Shown: positions 8,923 through 18,377 of the stretch, one piece after another
Position numbering within the stretch: position 1 is the first letter of the stretch
Layout of the letters: each line of letters opens with the position of its first letter
Notes under the pieces: model-generated
Seen by the model: only the letters and a program-made list of their open reading frames with translations
Told to the model about the DNA's origin: nothing
Database searches by the model: none
Made by a program: the position numbers and the translations under genes
Assembly (NCBI GenBank): GCA_016213505.1
Contig: JACRAF010000027.1
Span: 35,519 to 99,518 of the forward strand
Source: Devosia nanyangense
GTDB taxonomy: Bacteria; Pseudomonadota; Alphaproteobacteria; Rhizobiales; Devosiaceae
Direction: 5' to 3'
DNA length: 64,000 bases

Positions 8923-9816
8923 TCAGTAGATTCTCAGACTCAGCCGCAGCACAATATCGGGGCTGAGGCGCTGAAAACCAAATTCACGCATGGTGCAGCT
9001 CCAGGCGGTACCGAGCCGTTCGATCCGGAACAGATTGTAGCGTGCCGGATCTTCGCCCGTGTCCTCGCTTTGCGCCGCGCCCGCGGCGGCGACGCCGACC
9101 ACCGGCACGTCGCCGGTCTTACCGGGGATGGCGTAGATCGTCGATTTGTGGGTGTGGCCGTGCAGGATCAATTCGGCGCCGTGTTCGGCCACCGCGTCGC
9201 GGAACAGCCGTGCGCCGTAAAGGCCGAGCCGCGGATGGCGGGCTTCGAGGTTGGGCGGGTGGTGGATGAGGATGACGCGGAAATACCCGGCTTCACCCAT
9301 GAGCTTAAGGATGCGCGACAGGCGCGCCGCCTGGTCCGGCCCGAAGCGGCCAAGCGCAAAGCCGATGCCGCTCGCCACCGAACTCGAGCAGGAGATGACT
9401 GCCATGTCGCCGACGCGGCGCACGAACGGGAACTGCGCCTCGTCCAGGGTCTCGCCGCGCATGTAGTCGCCCCAGCGCTCGGCGTTGAAGCCGAAGGAGG
9501 GCTTCAGGTAGGAATCGTGATTGCCGGGCGAAATGCAGACGCTGGCGGTGTCGCCGACGGTCTGCAGCCAGTTGTAGGCAGTATTGGCCTCGGTCTCGAG
9601 GCCCAGATTGACCAGATCGCCGGTGACCGCGGTGAAATCCGGGTTCTGATCCTGCATGTGGCGGACGAGGTTGGTCAGCCCCTCGCCCGAGAGGCTCGCC
9701 TGCCGCTTGAACCGCCAGTTGAGGTAACCGGTGATGCGCTTGTTGGCGAGTTCCGTCCATCGGACCGGTGGCAGCGGCGCCAAATGGATGTCCGAAATGT
9801 GGGCGAGGGTGATCAT
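8923..9816 (-). CDS. Metallophosphoesterase
   Basis: About 297 residues from the ATG at 9816; a GTG at 9834 would add six. All calcineurin-type metal-binding blocks are present in order: HISDIHL, VTGDLVNLG, SPGNHDS, ILIHHPP and LHGHTHKS. The domain hydrolyses phosphomono- or diesters with two bound metals; the substrate is unknown. It heads the murL-murD2 transcription unit, which hints at an envelope or nucleotide-sugar role, but that is only context. Confidence 0.85.
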   Translation of the reverse strand: MITLAHISDIHLAPLPPVRWTELANKRITGYLNWRFKRQASLSGEGLTNLVRHMQDQNPDFTAVTGDLVNLGLETEANTAYNWLQTVGDTASVCISPGNHDSYLKPSFGFNAERWGDYMRGETLDEAQFPFVRRVGDMAVISCSSSVASGIGFALGRFGPDQAARLSRILKLMGEAGYFRVILIHHPPNLEARHPRLGLYGARLFRDAVAEHGAELILHGHTHKSTIYAIPGKTGDVPVVGVAAAGAAQSEDTGEDPARYNLFRIERLGTAWSCTMREFGFQRLSPDIVLRLSLRIY

Positions 9817-9915
9817 TGTGGGGCGTAATGCCACGAGGCGCGTGGCAAGAAAATGGCTGTTGTCACGAAGCTGCCATTTTGCGGCGGGGGGCGCGCTGCT
9901 AGCCTTGGAGGCAGG

Positions 9916-10395
9916 ATGAACGATACGCTCCGCCTCACCCCCTTACAGCGGCTCCGGACCCGGCTGCACCTGTTCTCGGTCGCGGTGCGCAAGCGCCTGA
10001 CGGTCGGCGTCCGGGCCGTGCTGGTCAAAGAGCGGAAGGTCCTGCTGGTCCGGCACACCTATCTGCCGGGCTGGCATTTCCCCGGTGGCGGGGTCGAGCC
10101 GTTCGAGTCGGCCGAACTGGCCGCGGCGCGCGAGACGATGGAAGAGACGGGCTATGCCGTCGAGGGGCGGCCCCAGCTTCTCGGCCTCTTTCTCAACCGG
10201 GCGAATGGCGGACGCGACCATGTCGCGGTCTATATCTGGCGGGAGTTCCACACCCAGCTCGAATTCGCGCCGAACATGGAAATTGCCGAGCTCGACTGGT
10301 TCGAAATGGACGCATTGCCGTCCGGTGTGGAGGGCGGGACGGCGCGGCGGATCGCCGAGATCGCCGGGGCGAAGCCGCCGGCGGCGGAGTGGTGA
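9916..10395 (+). CDS. NUDIX hydrolase
   Basis: 159 residues from the ATG at 9916, preceded by GGAGGCAGG. The full Nudix box is visible: G-x5-E-x7-RE-x2-EE-x-G-Y starting at GGVEPFESAELAAARE. The N-terminal part VGVRAVLVKERKVLLVRHTY and the following GWHFPGGG are typical of housekeeping NUDIX enzymes that cleave nucleoside diphosphate derivatives. Divergent from the phosphoesterase gene with about 100 bp between starts. Confidence 0.88.
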   Translation: MNDTLRLTPLQRLRTRLHLFSVAVRKRLTVGVRAVLVKERKVLLVRHTYLPGWHFPGGGVEPFESAELAAARETMEETGYAVEGRPQLLGLFLNRANGGRDHVAVYIWREFHTQLEFAPNMEIAELDWFEMDALPSGVEGGTARRIAEIAGAKPPAAEW

Positions 10396-10431
10396 GGGGG
10401 TTGATCGGATGTCTCCCGTAGGATACATTTA

Positions 10432-10740
10432 ATGATCAAGGTTCTGCGAACAGACACCTTCATCACCTGGTTTCATCGCCTAAGGGACGAGGAGGCAAAA
10501 GCGCGGATCGTCACCAGGATTGATCGTCTTGCGCTAGGCAATCCTGGCGACGTCAAGGCGGTCGGCGGTGGTATCAGCGAACTGCGGATCGCATATGGAC
10601 CGGGATATCGCCTCTATTGCACCTGGCGAGGCGCGGAGCTTGTGATCCTGCTGTGCGGCGGGGATAAATCCGACCAGCGGCGAGACATAGAGACTGCAAA
10701 AATGCTTCTTCGGGAGATTGGAAAGACATGGTCGAACTGA
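10432..10740 (+). CDS. Type II toxin, RelE/HigB-like (Gp49-type)
   Basis: 102 residues, the usual size of a HigB-type mRNA interferase. Landmarks are FITWFHRLRDEEAKARI, GGGISELRIAYGPGYRLY and LLCGGDKSDQRRDIETA, the last matching the conserved 'LLCGGDKSTQ' block of the phage Gp49/HigB family. The stop overlaps the start of a cognate antitoxin by 13 bp, with the toxin gene first as in higBA loci. Expected to cleave mRNA when unneutralised. Confidence 0.9.
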   Translation: MIKVLRTDTFITWFHRLRDEEAKARIVTRIDRLALGNPGDVKAVGGGISELRIAYGPGYRLYCTWRGAELVILLCGGDKSDQRRDIETAKMLLREIGKTWSN

Positions 10741-11006
10741 AGGAATGGGATACAGCCGACTACCTCAAGACGAAGGAAGCCATCGTGGCTTATCTCGAGG
10801 CGGTGTTCGAGGATGGCGATGCGGCCCTCATCACGCATGCGTTGGGTGTCATTGCCCGCTCCGAGGGCATGACCGAGGTGGCCAAGGCGACCGGGCTGAC
10901 GCGCGCCAGCCTCTACAAGGCGTTGTCTGCCGACGGGCATCCGGAGTTTGCGACGGTGCTCAAGGTGATCCAGGCGCTGGGCCTCAAGATGACCGTCGCC
11001 GCTTGA
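10728..11006 (+). CDS. Addiction-module antitoxin with HTH (HigA-like)
   Basis: 92 residues. The helix-turn-helix part reads GMTEVAKATGLTRASLYKAL, followed by FATVLKVIQALGLKMTV, the signature of the 'putative addiction module antidote' family. Translationally coupled to the toxin (13-bp overlap). It should bind the toxin and repress the shared promoter in the short gap 10396-10431. Confidence 0.9.
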   Translation: MVELKEWDTADYLKTKEAIVAYLEAVFEDGDAALITHALGVIARSEGMTEVAKATGLTRASLYKALSADGHPEFATVLKVIQALGLKMTVAA

Positions 11007-11159
11007 TTGTCCGTCCGGAGACGGCGTTCGCGTCGGGCTATCCGGCCTTTTGCGCAAGACGGTCACGCCGAGGTCTTGAAATGCCCGGTCCAGTCCATGA
11101 TTTTGCGTTTACGCGTTTACGCGTTGCCGCCTTGGTGCTAATGCGGATTTCAGACGTCA

Positions 11160-11268
11160 GGAGGCGTCCAGGATGGAGAACGTCGTTCACGTGACCCGAC
11201 GACCGTAAAGGTCGGGAGCCGGCTTGCCGCCGGCGCGTTAGTCCTCACTCTTTTTCCTGGACTCGTCA
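11160..11268 (+). promoter_or_regulatory. Candidate structured RNA leader ahead of the GNAT gene
   Basis: A closing helix can form between GTCCAGGA (11166-11173) and TCCTGGAC (11255-11262). Inside are a hairpin CCCGAC (11195-11200)/GTCGGG (11211-11216) and a second, GCCGGC (11218-11223)/GCCGGC (11229-11234). A pyrimidine-rich tract (CTCTTTTTCCTGG) precedes the ATG at 11270, which has no clear Shine-Dalgarno. This multibranch layout is typical of alphaproteobacterial cis-regulatory leaders such as those called speF; the family is not established here. Confidence 0.4.
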
Positions 11269-11269
11269 C

Positions 11270-11830
11270 ATGATCGCTCCTTCCGTGTTCTCGGCCGCGC
11301 CGTCGGCCCCTCCGCAACCTGGCATGCCCTCCATCCGCTTCGCGACCCCCGACGACGACAAGTTCGTCGAGGATCTGCAGGAGCTGGCTTTCGGCCCCGG
11401 ACGTTTCGCCCGGACGGCCTACCGGGTGCGCGAACGCTTCCCGATCGACCCCTCCCTCTCCCTCATCGCCGAAGTCGACGGCACCCCGTGCGGGTCGGTG
11501 TGGATGACGCCGATCAGCGTCGGCGGCATCGACGGCTACATGCTCGGCCCGCTGGCGACCCACCCGAACTTCCGCAAGCGCGGCGCCGGCAAGATGCTGG
11601 CCAGGGAGGTCACCCGCATCGCGCTCGAGCGCGGCAAGGGCAGTTTTGTGCTGCTGGTGGGCGACCAGGACTATTATGGCCCGCTCGGCTGGCAGCCGAC
11701 GACGCTGGGCGCGATCGAATTTCCCGGGCCGGTCGACCCCAACCGCGTTCTGCTCTATTCTGACGACAAGATGCTGGCGGCAAGGCTCAAGGGCCGGATC
11801 GCTGCGTTCGGAGCGAAGCAGACCTCCTGA
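11270..11830 (+). CDS. GNAT family N-acetyltransferase
   Basis: 186 residues. The acetyl-CoA binding region is visible as LGPLATHPNFRKRGAGKML (R/Q-x-x-G-x-A type loop), with a final strand FVLLVGDQDYYGPLGWQPT as in YhbS-like acyltransferases. The Ala/Pro-rich first 18 residues may be a leader or the true start may be the ATG at 11324 (MPSIRFATPDD). Acceptor substrate unknown. It follows the structured leader at 11160 and precedes a CoA pyrophosphatase-type NUDIX gene by 8 bp. Confidence 0.85.
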   Translation: MIAPSVFSAAPSAPPQPGMPSIRFATPDDDKFVEDLQELAFGPGRFARTAYRVRERFPIDPSLSLIAEVDGTPCGSVWMTPISVGGIDGYMLGPLATHPNFRKRGAGKMLAREVTRIALERGKGSFVLLVGDQDYYGPLGWQPTTLGAIEFPGPVDPNRVLLYSDDKMLAARLKGRIAAFGAKQTS

Positions 11831-11838
11831 GTGAGCAT

Positions 11839-12468
11839 GTGGCAGCCGCCGACGAGCTGATCGAGAGAATCACCCAAAGGCTGCTGCCCGCGCCCGAGCC
11901 GACCGACAAGCCCGATTCCTACACTCCCGACTGGATGCCGGAGGGCGGTTTCGACCGCCCGCCGCGCGATGCGGCGGTGCTGATCGCGCTGGTGCGGAGG
12001 GGCGAGGAGCTGTCGGTGCTCTATACCGAGCGCTCGCCCGAGTTGCGCTCGCATTCGGGGCAGATCGCCTTTCCGGGCGGCAAGCTCGACGCGGGCGATT
12101 CGGGCCCGGGCGCGGCGGCATTGCGCGAGGCGTGGGAGGAGGTGGCGCTCGATCCGGCCGATGCACGGATCCTGGGCTACATGCCGGCCTATTTTACCGG
12201 CACGAACTACCTCATCACGCCGGTGGTCGCGGTGGTGACGCCGCACCGGCAATTCGTCGGCAATCCGGGCGAGGTGAAATCGGTGTTCGAGGTGCCGCTG
12301 CCGATGCTGATGCGGGAGGAAAGCTTCGGCACCTTCCACATCCGGCGCAAGAACCTCGAGGGGACCAGCTGGCAGATCGAACATGAGGGGCTTGTCATCT
12401 GGGGGATAACCGCCAATCTCACGCGGCGCTTCTACGAACTGGTGCTGAAGGACGAGATTCCGTGGTGA
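11839..12468 (+). CDS. CoA pyrophosphatase-type NUDIX hydrolase
   Basis: 209 residues with a GTG start. It carries the CoA-pyrophosphatase signature upstream of the Nudix box (YTERSPELRSHSGQIAFPGG) and the box itself, GGKLDAGD...ALREAWEEV. Members hydrolyse CoA and its derivatives to 3',5'-ADP and phosphopantetheine. The last 7 bp overlap the start of cca, indicating one operon with the GNAT gene. Confidence 0.88.
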   Translation: MAAADELIERITQRLLPAPEPTDKPDSYTPDWMPEGGFDRPPRDAAVLIALVRRGEELSVLYTERSPELRSHSGQIAFPGGKLDAGDSGPGAAALREAWEEVALDPADARILGYMPAYFTGTNYLITPVVAVVTPHRQFVGNPGEVKSVFEVPLPMLMREESFGTFHIRRKNLEGTSWQIEHEGLVIWGITANLTRRFYELVLKDEIPW

Positions 12469-13658
12469 TCCCGAACGCAGTCGCGCAGCGCCTGAAGCAG
12501 GCCCCCTGGCTTCGCAGAGGCGAGACGCAGCGGTTGTTCGCCTTGCTCGACGGGGCCGCAGGCAGGACGCGTGCGGTGGGCGGCATCGTTCGCGACACGC
12601 TGCTGGAGCGGCTGCGCGAGGCACCCGAGATCGATTTTGCCACCGAGCTGTTGCCCGACGAGGTGATGCGGCGGGCCGGCGAGGCCGGCATCGGCGTCTA
12701 TCCGACGGGGATCGAGCACGGCACGGTGACGCTGAAGCTCGGCGATCTCGTTGCCGAGGTGACGACGCTGCGAGAGGACGTCGAGACCGACGGCCGCCGC
12801 GCCAAGGTCAGGTTCGGCACCGACTGGCGGCACGACGCCGGGCGGCGCGACTTCACCCTCAACGCGCTCTACGCATCGATGGACGGCGACCTGTTCGATC
12901 CCATCAACGGCGGCGAGGACTGTCTCGCCGGGCGGGTGCGGTTCATCGGCGATCCCGACCAGCGGATCGTCGAGGACCGGCTCAGGGTGTTCCGGTTCTT
13001 CCGGTTTTCGGCGAGCCATGGGCAGGAGCGGCTCGATGCCGACGGGCTGGCAGCAGTGACGCGGGCGTCCGGCGATCTTGGAGGCGTCTCCGCCGAGCGG
13101 GTGGGCCACGAGATGCGGCGCGTGCTCGGCTTAGCGCGCATCGCCAAGACCCTGCGTGCCATGACCAGGGCCGGGATACTGACCATCGCGGAGCCGCTGC
13201 TCGAGCAGTTAGGGGCTTACGAGCGCCGGGCCCATAAGCCGAATTTCGTCGCCCGGTTGTCGCTGTTGCTGGCCGGACACTCTCAGGGGGTCGTCAAGGA
13301 CAGGTGGCGCCTCTCCAATGACGAGATCACCGACGCCGAGACGATTCTCGCGGCGGCGCAGCTGCTGATCGCCTTTCGTCTCAATGAGGCGGCGTACCGA
13401 TATCCGGCGGCCTTAGCCGACGCGGTGGAGATTGCCGCAACGCTCGCCGGCTGGACCGAAGCGGGGAAATCGGCGGTGGTCCAGCATCTCGGCAAGATCG
13501 ACGTGCCGCACTTTCCGCTGAGCGGAGGCGACCTCGTGGCGCGCGGCATGAGGCCTGGGCCGGAACTCGGTGCCGAGCTGGACAGGCTCGAGCGCATCTG
13601 GATCGAGAGCGGATTCGCCCTCGATCGGGATGCGTTGCTGAAGCAGGCCCAGCGCTAG
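12462..13658 (+). CDS. cca: CCA tRNA nucleotidyltransferase / poly(A) polymerase-family
   Basis: 398 residues, class II nucleotidyltransferase fold. The N-terminal head has AVGGIVRDTLLER and EIDFATELLPDE (metal-binding acidic pair), then DFTLNALYASMDG and EDRLRVFRFFRFSAS of the neck. It adds or repairs the 3' CCA end of tRNAs. The ATG/GTG region overlaps the preceding NUDIX gene by 7 bp, so translation is probably coupled. Head-to-tail size is normal for alphaproteobacteria. Confidence 0.92.
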   Translation: MVIPNAVAQRLKQAPWLRRGETQRLFALLDGAAGRTRAVGGIVRDTLLERLREAPEIDFATELLPDEVMRRAGEAGIGVYPTGIEHGTVTLKLGDLVAEVTTLREDVETDGRRAKVRFGTDWRHDAGRRDFTLNALYASMDGDLFDPINGGEDCLAGRVRFIGDPDQRIVEDRLRVFRFFRFSASHGQERLDADGLAAVTRASGDLGGVSAERVGHEMRRVLGLARIAKTLRAMTRAGILTIAEPLLEQLGAYERRAHKPNFVARLSLLLAGHSQGVVKDRWRLSNDEITDAETILAAAQLLIAFRLNEAAYRYPAALADAVEIAATLAGWTEAGKSAVVQHLGKIDVPHFPLSGGDLVARGMRPGPELGAELDRLERIWIESGFALDRDALLKQAQR

Positions 13659-13838
13659 CTACTGCGCCGCCGCCGGCTGGTGGATGCGCTGCTTGATGCG
13701 CTCGACCATTTCGGGCCGCACGACTGCCTCGTCGTGCACTTCGCGCAGATGCTCGGCGGCCCGGCGGACGATTTCCGCCTCATCCTTGGCCTCGGTGTGC
13801 CATTCGCAGCCGGGTACGAGGCATTCATATTGTTTCAT
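13659..13838 (-). CDS. DUF1059 small protein
   Basis: 59 residues starting at the ATG 13838 behind a strong AGGAGGA. It begins MKQYECLVPGCEWHTEA and continues IVRRAAEHLREVHDE, the CxxxxC/HxxxxH-like pattern of DUF1059 proteins, which may bind a metal. Its stop abuts the convergent cca stop. Function unknown; probably cytoplasmic. Confidence 0.8.
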   Translation of the reverse strand: MKQYECLVPGCEWHTEAKDEAEIVRRAAEHLREVHDEAVVRPEMVERIKQRIHQPAAAQ

Positions 13839-13996
13839 CGCGTCCTCCTGGTGATGCGCAGGAGGAAAACGGCGAACCGACAGGGGAGTTCCCCCGGAGC
13901 ACTCACGTTCCGATGGAATCGGAACGAGTGCTCCAGGTTTCTGAGTTGTCGCGTTTCCGAACCGAAAGACCGCTTCGCAATTTTCCTGGAAACGCT

Positions 13997-14956
13997 CTAC
14001 GGCCAGCGCACTTCGGGCGGCATCGAGGAGAGGATGGCTTCGACATTGCCGCCGGTCCTGAGGCCGAAGGTCGTGCCGCGATCGTAGAGCAGGTTGAACT
14101 CGACATAGCGGCCGCGGCGAATGAGCTGCTCGTTGCGGTCGGCTTCGGTCCAGGGCGTCTCGAAATTGCGGCGGACGAGCTTGGGATAGACGTCGAGGAA
14201 GGCGCGACCGACGTCCTGGGTGAAGGCAAAATCGGCGTCCCAATCGCCGCTGTCGTGGTTGTCGTAGAAGATGCCGCCGACGCCGCGTGGCTCATTGCGG
14301 TGCTTAAGGAAGAAGTACTCGTCGCACCACGTCTTGAAGCGCTGGTAGTCGATGCCGGGATGGGCGTCGCAGGCGGCCTTGTAGGCGGCATGAAAATCGA
14401 GGCTGTCGGGATCGGTCTGGGTGCGCCGGCGGTCGAGCACCGGGGTGAGGTCGCCGCCGCCGCCGAACCAGGTGCGGCCAGTGACGATCATGCGCGTGTT
14501 CATGTGCGCGGCGGGGACGTTGGGGTTCCAGGGATGGATAATGACCGAGACGCCGGCGCTCCAGAACTCGGCGCCGGCCTCGGTGTGGGGCATCTGCCGG
14601 GCGAACTCTTCGGTGAAGCGGCCGTGGACCACCGAGATGTGGACGCCGGCCTTTTCGAACACCCGGCCATGGAGGAGACCGATCTCACCGCCGCCGCCCT
14701 CGGGGCGCGACCACGGCTTGATCTCGAAGCGGGAAGGGGTTTGCTTCTGCTCTGGCCGATCGGACCGAAACTGGTCCGATCGTCCAACCGCGAGGGCTTC
14801 TTTGTGCTCTGGCCGATCGGCCCCAAACGGGTCCGATCGGCCAACCGCTGGGTCGGCCTCGATCGATTCGAGGCGGGCGCAGAGGTCGTCGCGGACCTGC
14901 CGGAACCAGGCGGCGGCTGTGGCTTTTTTCGTTTCGGTGTCGGTGGGGAGGTTCAA
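13997..14956 (-). CDS. hemF: Oxygen-dependent coproporphyrinogen III oxidase
   Basis: 319 residues. Conserved HemF blocks are present: [57 protein letters not shown] and [16 protein letters not shown] near the C-terminus. It decarboxylates coproporphyrinogen III to protoporphyrinogen IX aerobically in haem synthesis. Unusually, residues ~37-74 between ESIEADPA and PSRFEIKPW are a two-copy 19-residue repeat (VGRSDPF.../VGRSDQF...) encoded by a palindromic DNA element in frame. The start overlaps trmL's stop by 4 bp. Confidence 0.93.
   Translation of the reverse strand: MNLPTDTETKKATAAAWFRQVRDDLCARLESIEADPAVGRSDPFGADRPEHKEALAVGRSDQFRSDRPEQKQTPSRFEIKPWSRPEGGGGEIGLLHGRVFEKAGVHISVVHGRFTEEFARQMPHTEAGAEFWSAGVSVIIHPWNPNVPAAHMNTRMIVTGRTWFGGGGDLTPVLDRRRTQTDPDSLDFHAAYKAACDAHPGIDYQRFKTWCDEYFFLKHRNEPRGVGGIFYDNHDSGDWDADFAFTQDVGRAFLDVYPKLVRRNFETPWTEADRNEQLIRRGRYVEFNLLYDRGTTFGLRTGGNVEAILSSMPPEVRWP
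14748..14848. repeat. Tandem palindromic element inserted in frame in hemF
   Basis: Two 44-base copies (14748-14791 and 14805-14848) spaced exactly 57 bases apart, i.e. 19 codons. Each is a near-perfect palindrome: GGCCGATCGGACC pairs with GGTCCGATCGTCC in copy 1 (one mismatch), and GGCCGATCGGCCCC with GGGTCCGATCGGCC in copy 2 (one mismatch). Both read through hemF without a stop. Confidence 0.85.
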
Positions 14957-15423
14957 TTGAGGCCTGCAAATCCATCTGACTGGCGTTTGGCCTCACCCAA
15001 CACCAAAGCGGCAGCGACGGCCACATTGATCGAGCGCAGTCCCTCGCGCATGGGAATGCGGACGCGCAGGTCGGCATCGGCGGCAACGCTGTCGGGCACA
15101 CCGGCGCTTTCGCGGCCGGCCAGCAGGACATCGTCGGTCGAGTAGGTCACGGTGTAGGCCGAGTCGGTCGCCTTGGTGCTCAGCAGCACCAGTCGGCCGC
15201 CGGCGTCGCGCCGCCAGGAATCGAAATGGGCGTAGCTGTCGTGCTCGACGATCTCGGCCAGATCGAGATAGTCGAGCCCGCCGCGCCGGAGTTCCTTCCT
15301 GGAGAACGCGAAGCCAGTCGGATGAATGATGTGGACCCGCACCCCGAGGCAGGCGCCGAGCCGCAGCAGCGTGCCGGTATTCTGGGCGATGTCGGGCTGG
15401 TAGAGCGCAAGTTGGACGGGCAT
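14953..15423 (-). CDS. trmL: tRNA (cytidine(34)-2'-O)-methyltransferase
   Basis: 156-residue SPOUT methyltransferase of the TrmL/YibK type. It starts [25 protein letters not shown] and has [11 protein letters not shown], the knot loop, and [19 protein letters not shown] at the SAM-binding knot. It methylates the ribose of the wobble base in tRNALeu. The stop overlaps the hemF start by 4 bp, so hemF and trmL are translationally coupled. Confidence 0.92.
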   Translation of the reverse strand: MPVQLALYQPDIAQNTGTLLRLGACLGVRVHIIHPTGFAFSRKELRRGGLDYLDLAEIVEHDSYAHFDSWRRDAGGRLVLLSTKATDSAYTVTYSTDDVLLAGRESAGVPDSVAADADLRVRIPMREGLRSINVAVAAALVLGEAKRQSDGFAGLN

Positions 15424-15635
15424 GAAGGTGTTCCTGACGGAGGGTCTGGTCGAAGCCAGTGGGTATAGTGTCGCATCCCTGTTTTCGCCGGGTCCGCGAG
15501 GCTGGACAAGTGGTGAGGAGAGTGCAAAAAGACAGCCAAATCACGCGCAGTTGAGGGCGGGTGAGGTCCATCTTGCGCGCGTGGCGGGCTCCGCCAGCAG
15601 GCGCGAATTCAGGCACCAGGCAGGGATATTCGACC

Positions 15636-16178
15636 TTGGCGACAGAATCGAATTTGGCGCATGACGATACGCCGAACGCAGGACGGCGCGACTTTCTCTA
15701 TGTCGCGACGACGGCAGTGGGCATTGTCGGTGTGGGGGCGGTGGTCTGGCCGCTGATCAACCAGATGAACCCGGACGCTTCGGTGCTGGCCTTGTCCTCC
15801 ACCGAATTCGACCTCAGCGGCGTCGAAGAGGGCGCGTCGGTCACCATCAAGTGGCGTGGCTCGCCGGTGTTCGTGCGGCACCGCACGCAAAAGGAGATCG
15901 ACGAGGCGCGGGCTGTGCCGATGTCGGACCTCAAAGATCCGCAGACCGACGAGGCGCGCGTTGTGGCCGGCCATGAGCAGTGGCTGATCATGGTCGCGCT
16001 GTGCACCCATCTGGGCTGCATTCCGGTGGGCGAGTCGGGCGAGTATGACGGCTGGTTCTGTCCCTGCCACGGCTCGCAATACGATACCTCGGGCCGCATC
16101 CGCAAAGGTCCCGCGCCGACGAACCTGATCGTGCCGCCGTACAAGTTCCTGAGCGACACCGTCGTGCAGATCGGTTGA
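15636..16178 (+). CDS. petA: Ubiquinol-cytochrome c reductase iron-sulfur (Rieske) subunit
   Basis: About 180 residues from a TTG at 15636 (GGCAGGGA upstream); a GTG at 15561 would add 25 atypical residues. The Tat-like signal [13 protein letters not shown] with one membrane anchor comes first. The 2Fe-2S ligands follow in CTHLGC and CPCHGS. It is the first gene of petABC and overlaps the petB upstream region. The protein moves electrons from ubiquinol to cytochrome c1 on the periplasmic side. Confidence 0.92.
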   Translation: MATESNLAHDDTPNAGRRDFLYVATTAVGIVGVGAVVWPLINQMNPDASVLALSSTEFDLSGVEEGASVTIKWRGSPVFVRHRTQKEIDEARAVPMSDLKDPQTDEARVVAGHEQWLIMVALCTHLGCIPVGESGEYDGWFCPCHGSQYDTSGRIRKGPAPTNLIVPPYKFLSDTVVQIG

Positions 16179-16192
16179 GGGGGAAGATCGAT

Positions 16193-17470
16193 ATGTCCGC
16201 GCACGAGAGCAAATACACGCCCGCGAACCCGGTCCTCAGGTGGGTCGAGGACCGCCTGCCGATCCTGGGCTTTGCCAAGTCGACGCTGGTCGACTACCCG
16301 ACGCCCAAGAACCTCAACTACTGGTGGACGTTCGGCGCCATTCTCGCCTTCATGCTGGGCGTGCAGATCGTCACCGGCATCGTGCTCGCCATGCACTACA
16401 CCCCGGAAGCGTCGCTGGCCTTCGACTCGGTCGAAGCGATCAAGCGCGACGTGGTCGGCGGCCGCATCATCCAGGCGGTGCACTCGACCGGCGCCTCGAT
16501 GTTCTTCTTTGCCGTGTACATCCACATCTTCCGCGGCCTCTATTTCGGCTCGTACAAGGCGCCGCGCGAGATCCTGTGGATCCTCGGCGTCATCATCTTC
16601 CTGTTGATGATGGCCACGGCGTTCTTCGGCTATGTGCTGCCGTGGGGCCAGATGAGCTTCTGGGCCGCAGCGGTGATCACCAACATCTTCGCCGCGATCC
16701 CGATCATCGGCGATCCGATCCTGCAGCTGCTGCGCGGCGGCTTTGCGGTCGACAACCCGACCCTCAACCGCTTCTTCTCGCTGCACTACCTGCTGCCGTT
16801 CATCATCGCGGCGGTGGTGTTCCTCCACATCTGGGCGCTGCACGTGCCGGGCAACAACAACCCGATCGGCGTCGAGGTCAAATCCGAGCGCGATACGGTG
16901 CCGTTCCACCCGTACTACACGATGAAGGATTTCTTCGCGGTGGTGGTGTTCTGCATCCCGTTCGCGTGGTTCGCGTTCTTTGCGCCGGACATCCTCGGAC
17001 ACCCCGACAACTACATCCAGGCCAACCCGCTGGTGACGCCGCCGCACATCGTGCCGGAGTGGTACTTCCTGCCGTTCTACGCCATCCTGCGCGCCATCGA
17101 TTTCAACTTCATCCTCGACAGCAAGCTGCTCGGCGTTATCGCCTTCGGCGGCTCCATCCTGATCCTGTTCTTCCTGCCGTGGCTCGATACGGCCAAGGTG
17201 CGCTCCGGTACGTTCCGGCCCGCCTTCAAGTGGTTCTACTGGCTGTTCGCGGTCAACTTCCTGCTGCTGATGTGGTACGGCGCGCAGACCCCGGACATGA
17301 AGGTGGTCGGGCCATTCACGGTGGCGGACGTCTCGAAGCTCTCGGTGGCCTACTACTTTCTCTACTTCATCGTCATCCTGCCGCTGCTCAGCCGGTTCGA
17401 GAAGCCGCGGCCGCTGCCCAACTCGATCTCGGAGCCGGTGCTGGGCAAGCCTGCACAGGCCACGACGTGA
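16193..17470 (+). CDS. petB: Cytochrome b subunit of the bc1 complex
   Basis: 425 residues from the ATG at 16193 behind GAGGGGGA; an in-frame ATG/GTG at 16175 would add six. About eight or nine membrane helices with haem-ligand histidines in [15 protein letters not shown] and [12 protein letters not shown], and the Qo-site PEW motif ([13 protein letters not shown]). It carries both quinone sites of complex III. The Rieske and c1 genes flank it in the standard order. Confidence 0.95.
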   Translation: MSAHESKYTPANPVLRWVEDRLPILGFAKSTLVDYPTPKNLNYWWTFGAILAFMLGVQIVTGIVLAMHYTPEASLAFDSVEAIKRDVVGGRIIQAVHSTGASMFFFAVYIHIFRGLYFGSYKAPREILWILGVIIFLLMMATAFFGYVLPWGQMSFWAAAVITNIFAAIPIIGDPILQLLRGGFAVDNPTLNRFFSLHYLLPFIIAAVVFLHIWALHVPGNNNPIGVEVKSERDTVPFHPYYTMKDFFAVVVFCIPFAWFAFFAPDILGHPDNYIQANPLVTPPHIVPEWYFLPFYAILRAIDFNFILDSKLLGVIAFGGSILILFFLPWLDTAKVRSGTFRPAFKWFYWLFAVNFLLLMWYGAQTPDMKVVGPFTVADVSKLSVAYYFLYFIVILPLLSRFEKPRPLPNSISEPVLGKPAQATT

Positions 17471-17490
17471 CCCTCCAGGACCGCACCAGA

Positions 17491-18354
17491 ATGATCAAGA
17501 TCACGACCATTTTCGCTGCCGCCCTGATCGGTCTCGGCCTCGCTGCTCCGGTGACGGCGCAGGAGGCCGGGCACACCGAAGCCGCCAAGCAGCACTGGAG
17601 CTTTGCCGGCATTTTCGGCACCTACGATCAGAACCAGCTGCAGCGCGGCTTCCAGGTGTTCCGCGAGGTGTGCGCGAGTTGTCACTCGGCGCGCCTCCTG
17701 GCGTTCCGCAATCTGGCCGAAGAGGGCGGGCCGGCCTTCTCCGAGGGGCAGGTCAAGGAGCTTGCGGCCCAGTACGAAGTCAGCGACGTCACCGTTGCTG
17801 GCGGCAAGCGCAAAGCGCTGCCGGCCGATCATTGGCCGTCGCCGTTTGCGACCGAACTCGACGCGCGCGACGCCAATGGCGGAGCCTTTCCGCCCGACAT
17901 GAGCGTGCTGGCCAAGGCGCGCAGCATCGAGGACGGCTTCCCGGGCTGGGTGTTCAACTACTTCACCACCTATGCCGAGGGCGGGCCAGACTACATTCAC
18001 GCGCTGCTCAACGCGTATAGCGAAGAAGTGCCCGCCGGGGTGACCAATTCCGATGGGACGCCCTTCACGCTACCGGAGGGCAAGTACTTCAACGCAGTGT
18101 TTCCCAGCAATTCGATCGGCATGCCGCCGCCGCTGAGCGACGGCCAGATCGAATACGCCGCGGCGGCGGACGGGACCACGGTTCCGCTGACGGTGGAACA
18201 GTATTCCAAGGATGTCTCCGCCTTCCTGATGTGGGTGGCGGAGCCGCATCTCGACAACACCAAATCGGCGGGGTTCAAGGTGCTGGCCTTCCTGCTGCTG
18301 TTCGCGGCCTTGATGTACCTGGTCAAGCAGCGGCTGTGGCGCAAGGTGCACTGA
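17491..18354 (+). CDS. petC: Cytochrome c1 subunit of the bc1 complex
   Basis: 287 residues. Sec signal MIKITTIFAAALIGLGLA...AQE, then the haem-binding CASCH motif in FREVCASCHSARLLAFRN, the axial-Met region in the C-terminal half, and a C-terminal anchor helix VLAFLLLFAALMYLVKQRL. The ATG at 17491 follows CCAGGA and lies 20 bp after petB. A longer open frame running back to 16240 only reads petB out of frame. A strong terminator follows. Confidence 0.95.
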   Translation: MIKITTIFAAALIGLGLAAPVTAQEAGHTEAAKQHWSFAGIFGTYDQNQLQRGFQVFREVCASCHSARLLAFRNLAEEGGPAFSEGQVKELAAQYEVSDVTVAGGKRKALPADHWPSPFATELDARDANGGAFPPDMSVLAKARSIEDGFPGWVFNYFTTYAEGGPDYIHALLNAYSEEVPAGVTNSDGTPFTLPEGKYFNAVFPSNSIGMPPPLSDGQIEYAAAADGTTVPLTVEQYSKDVSAFLMWVAEPHLDNTKSAGFKVLAFLLLFAALMYLVKQRLWRKVH

Positions 18355-18377
18355 TCGTACCGCGGGCACGAGATTCG

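Noticed and set aside
16240..17490. N-terminal extension of the cytochrome c1 frame through petB
   Set aside because: Out-of-frame reading of petB; c1 has a proper signal peptide and ribosome site at 17491.
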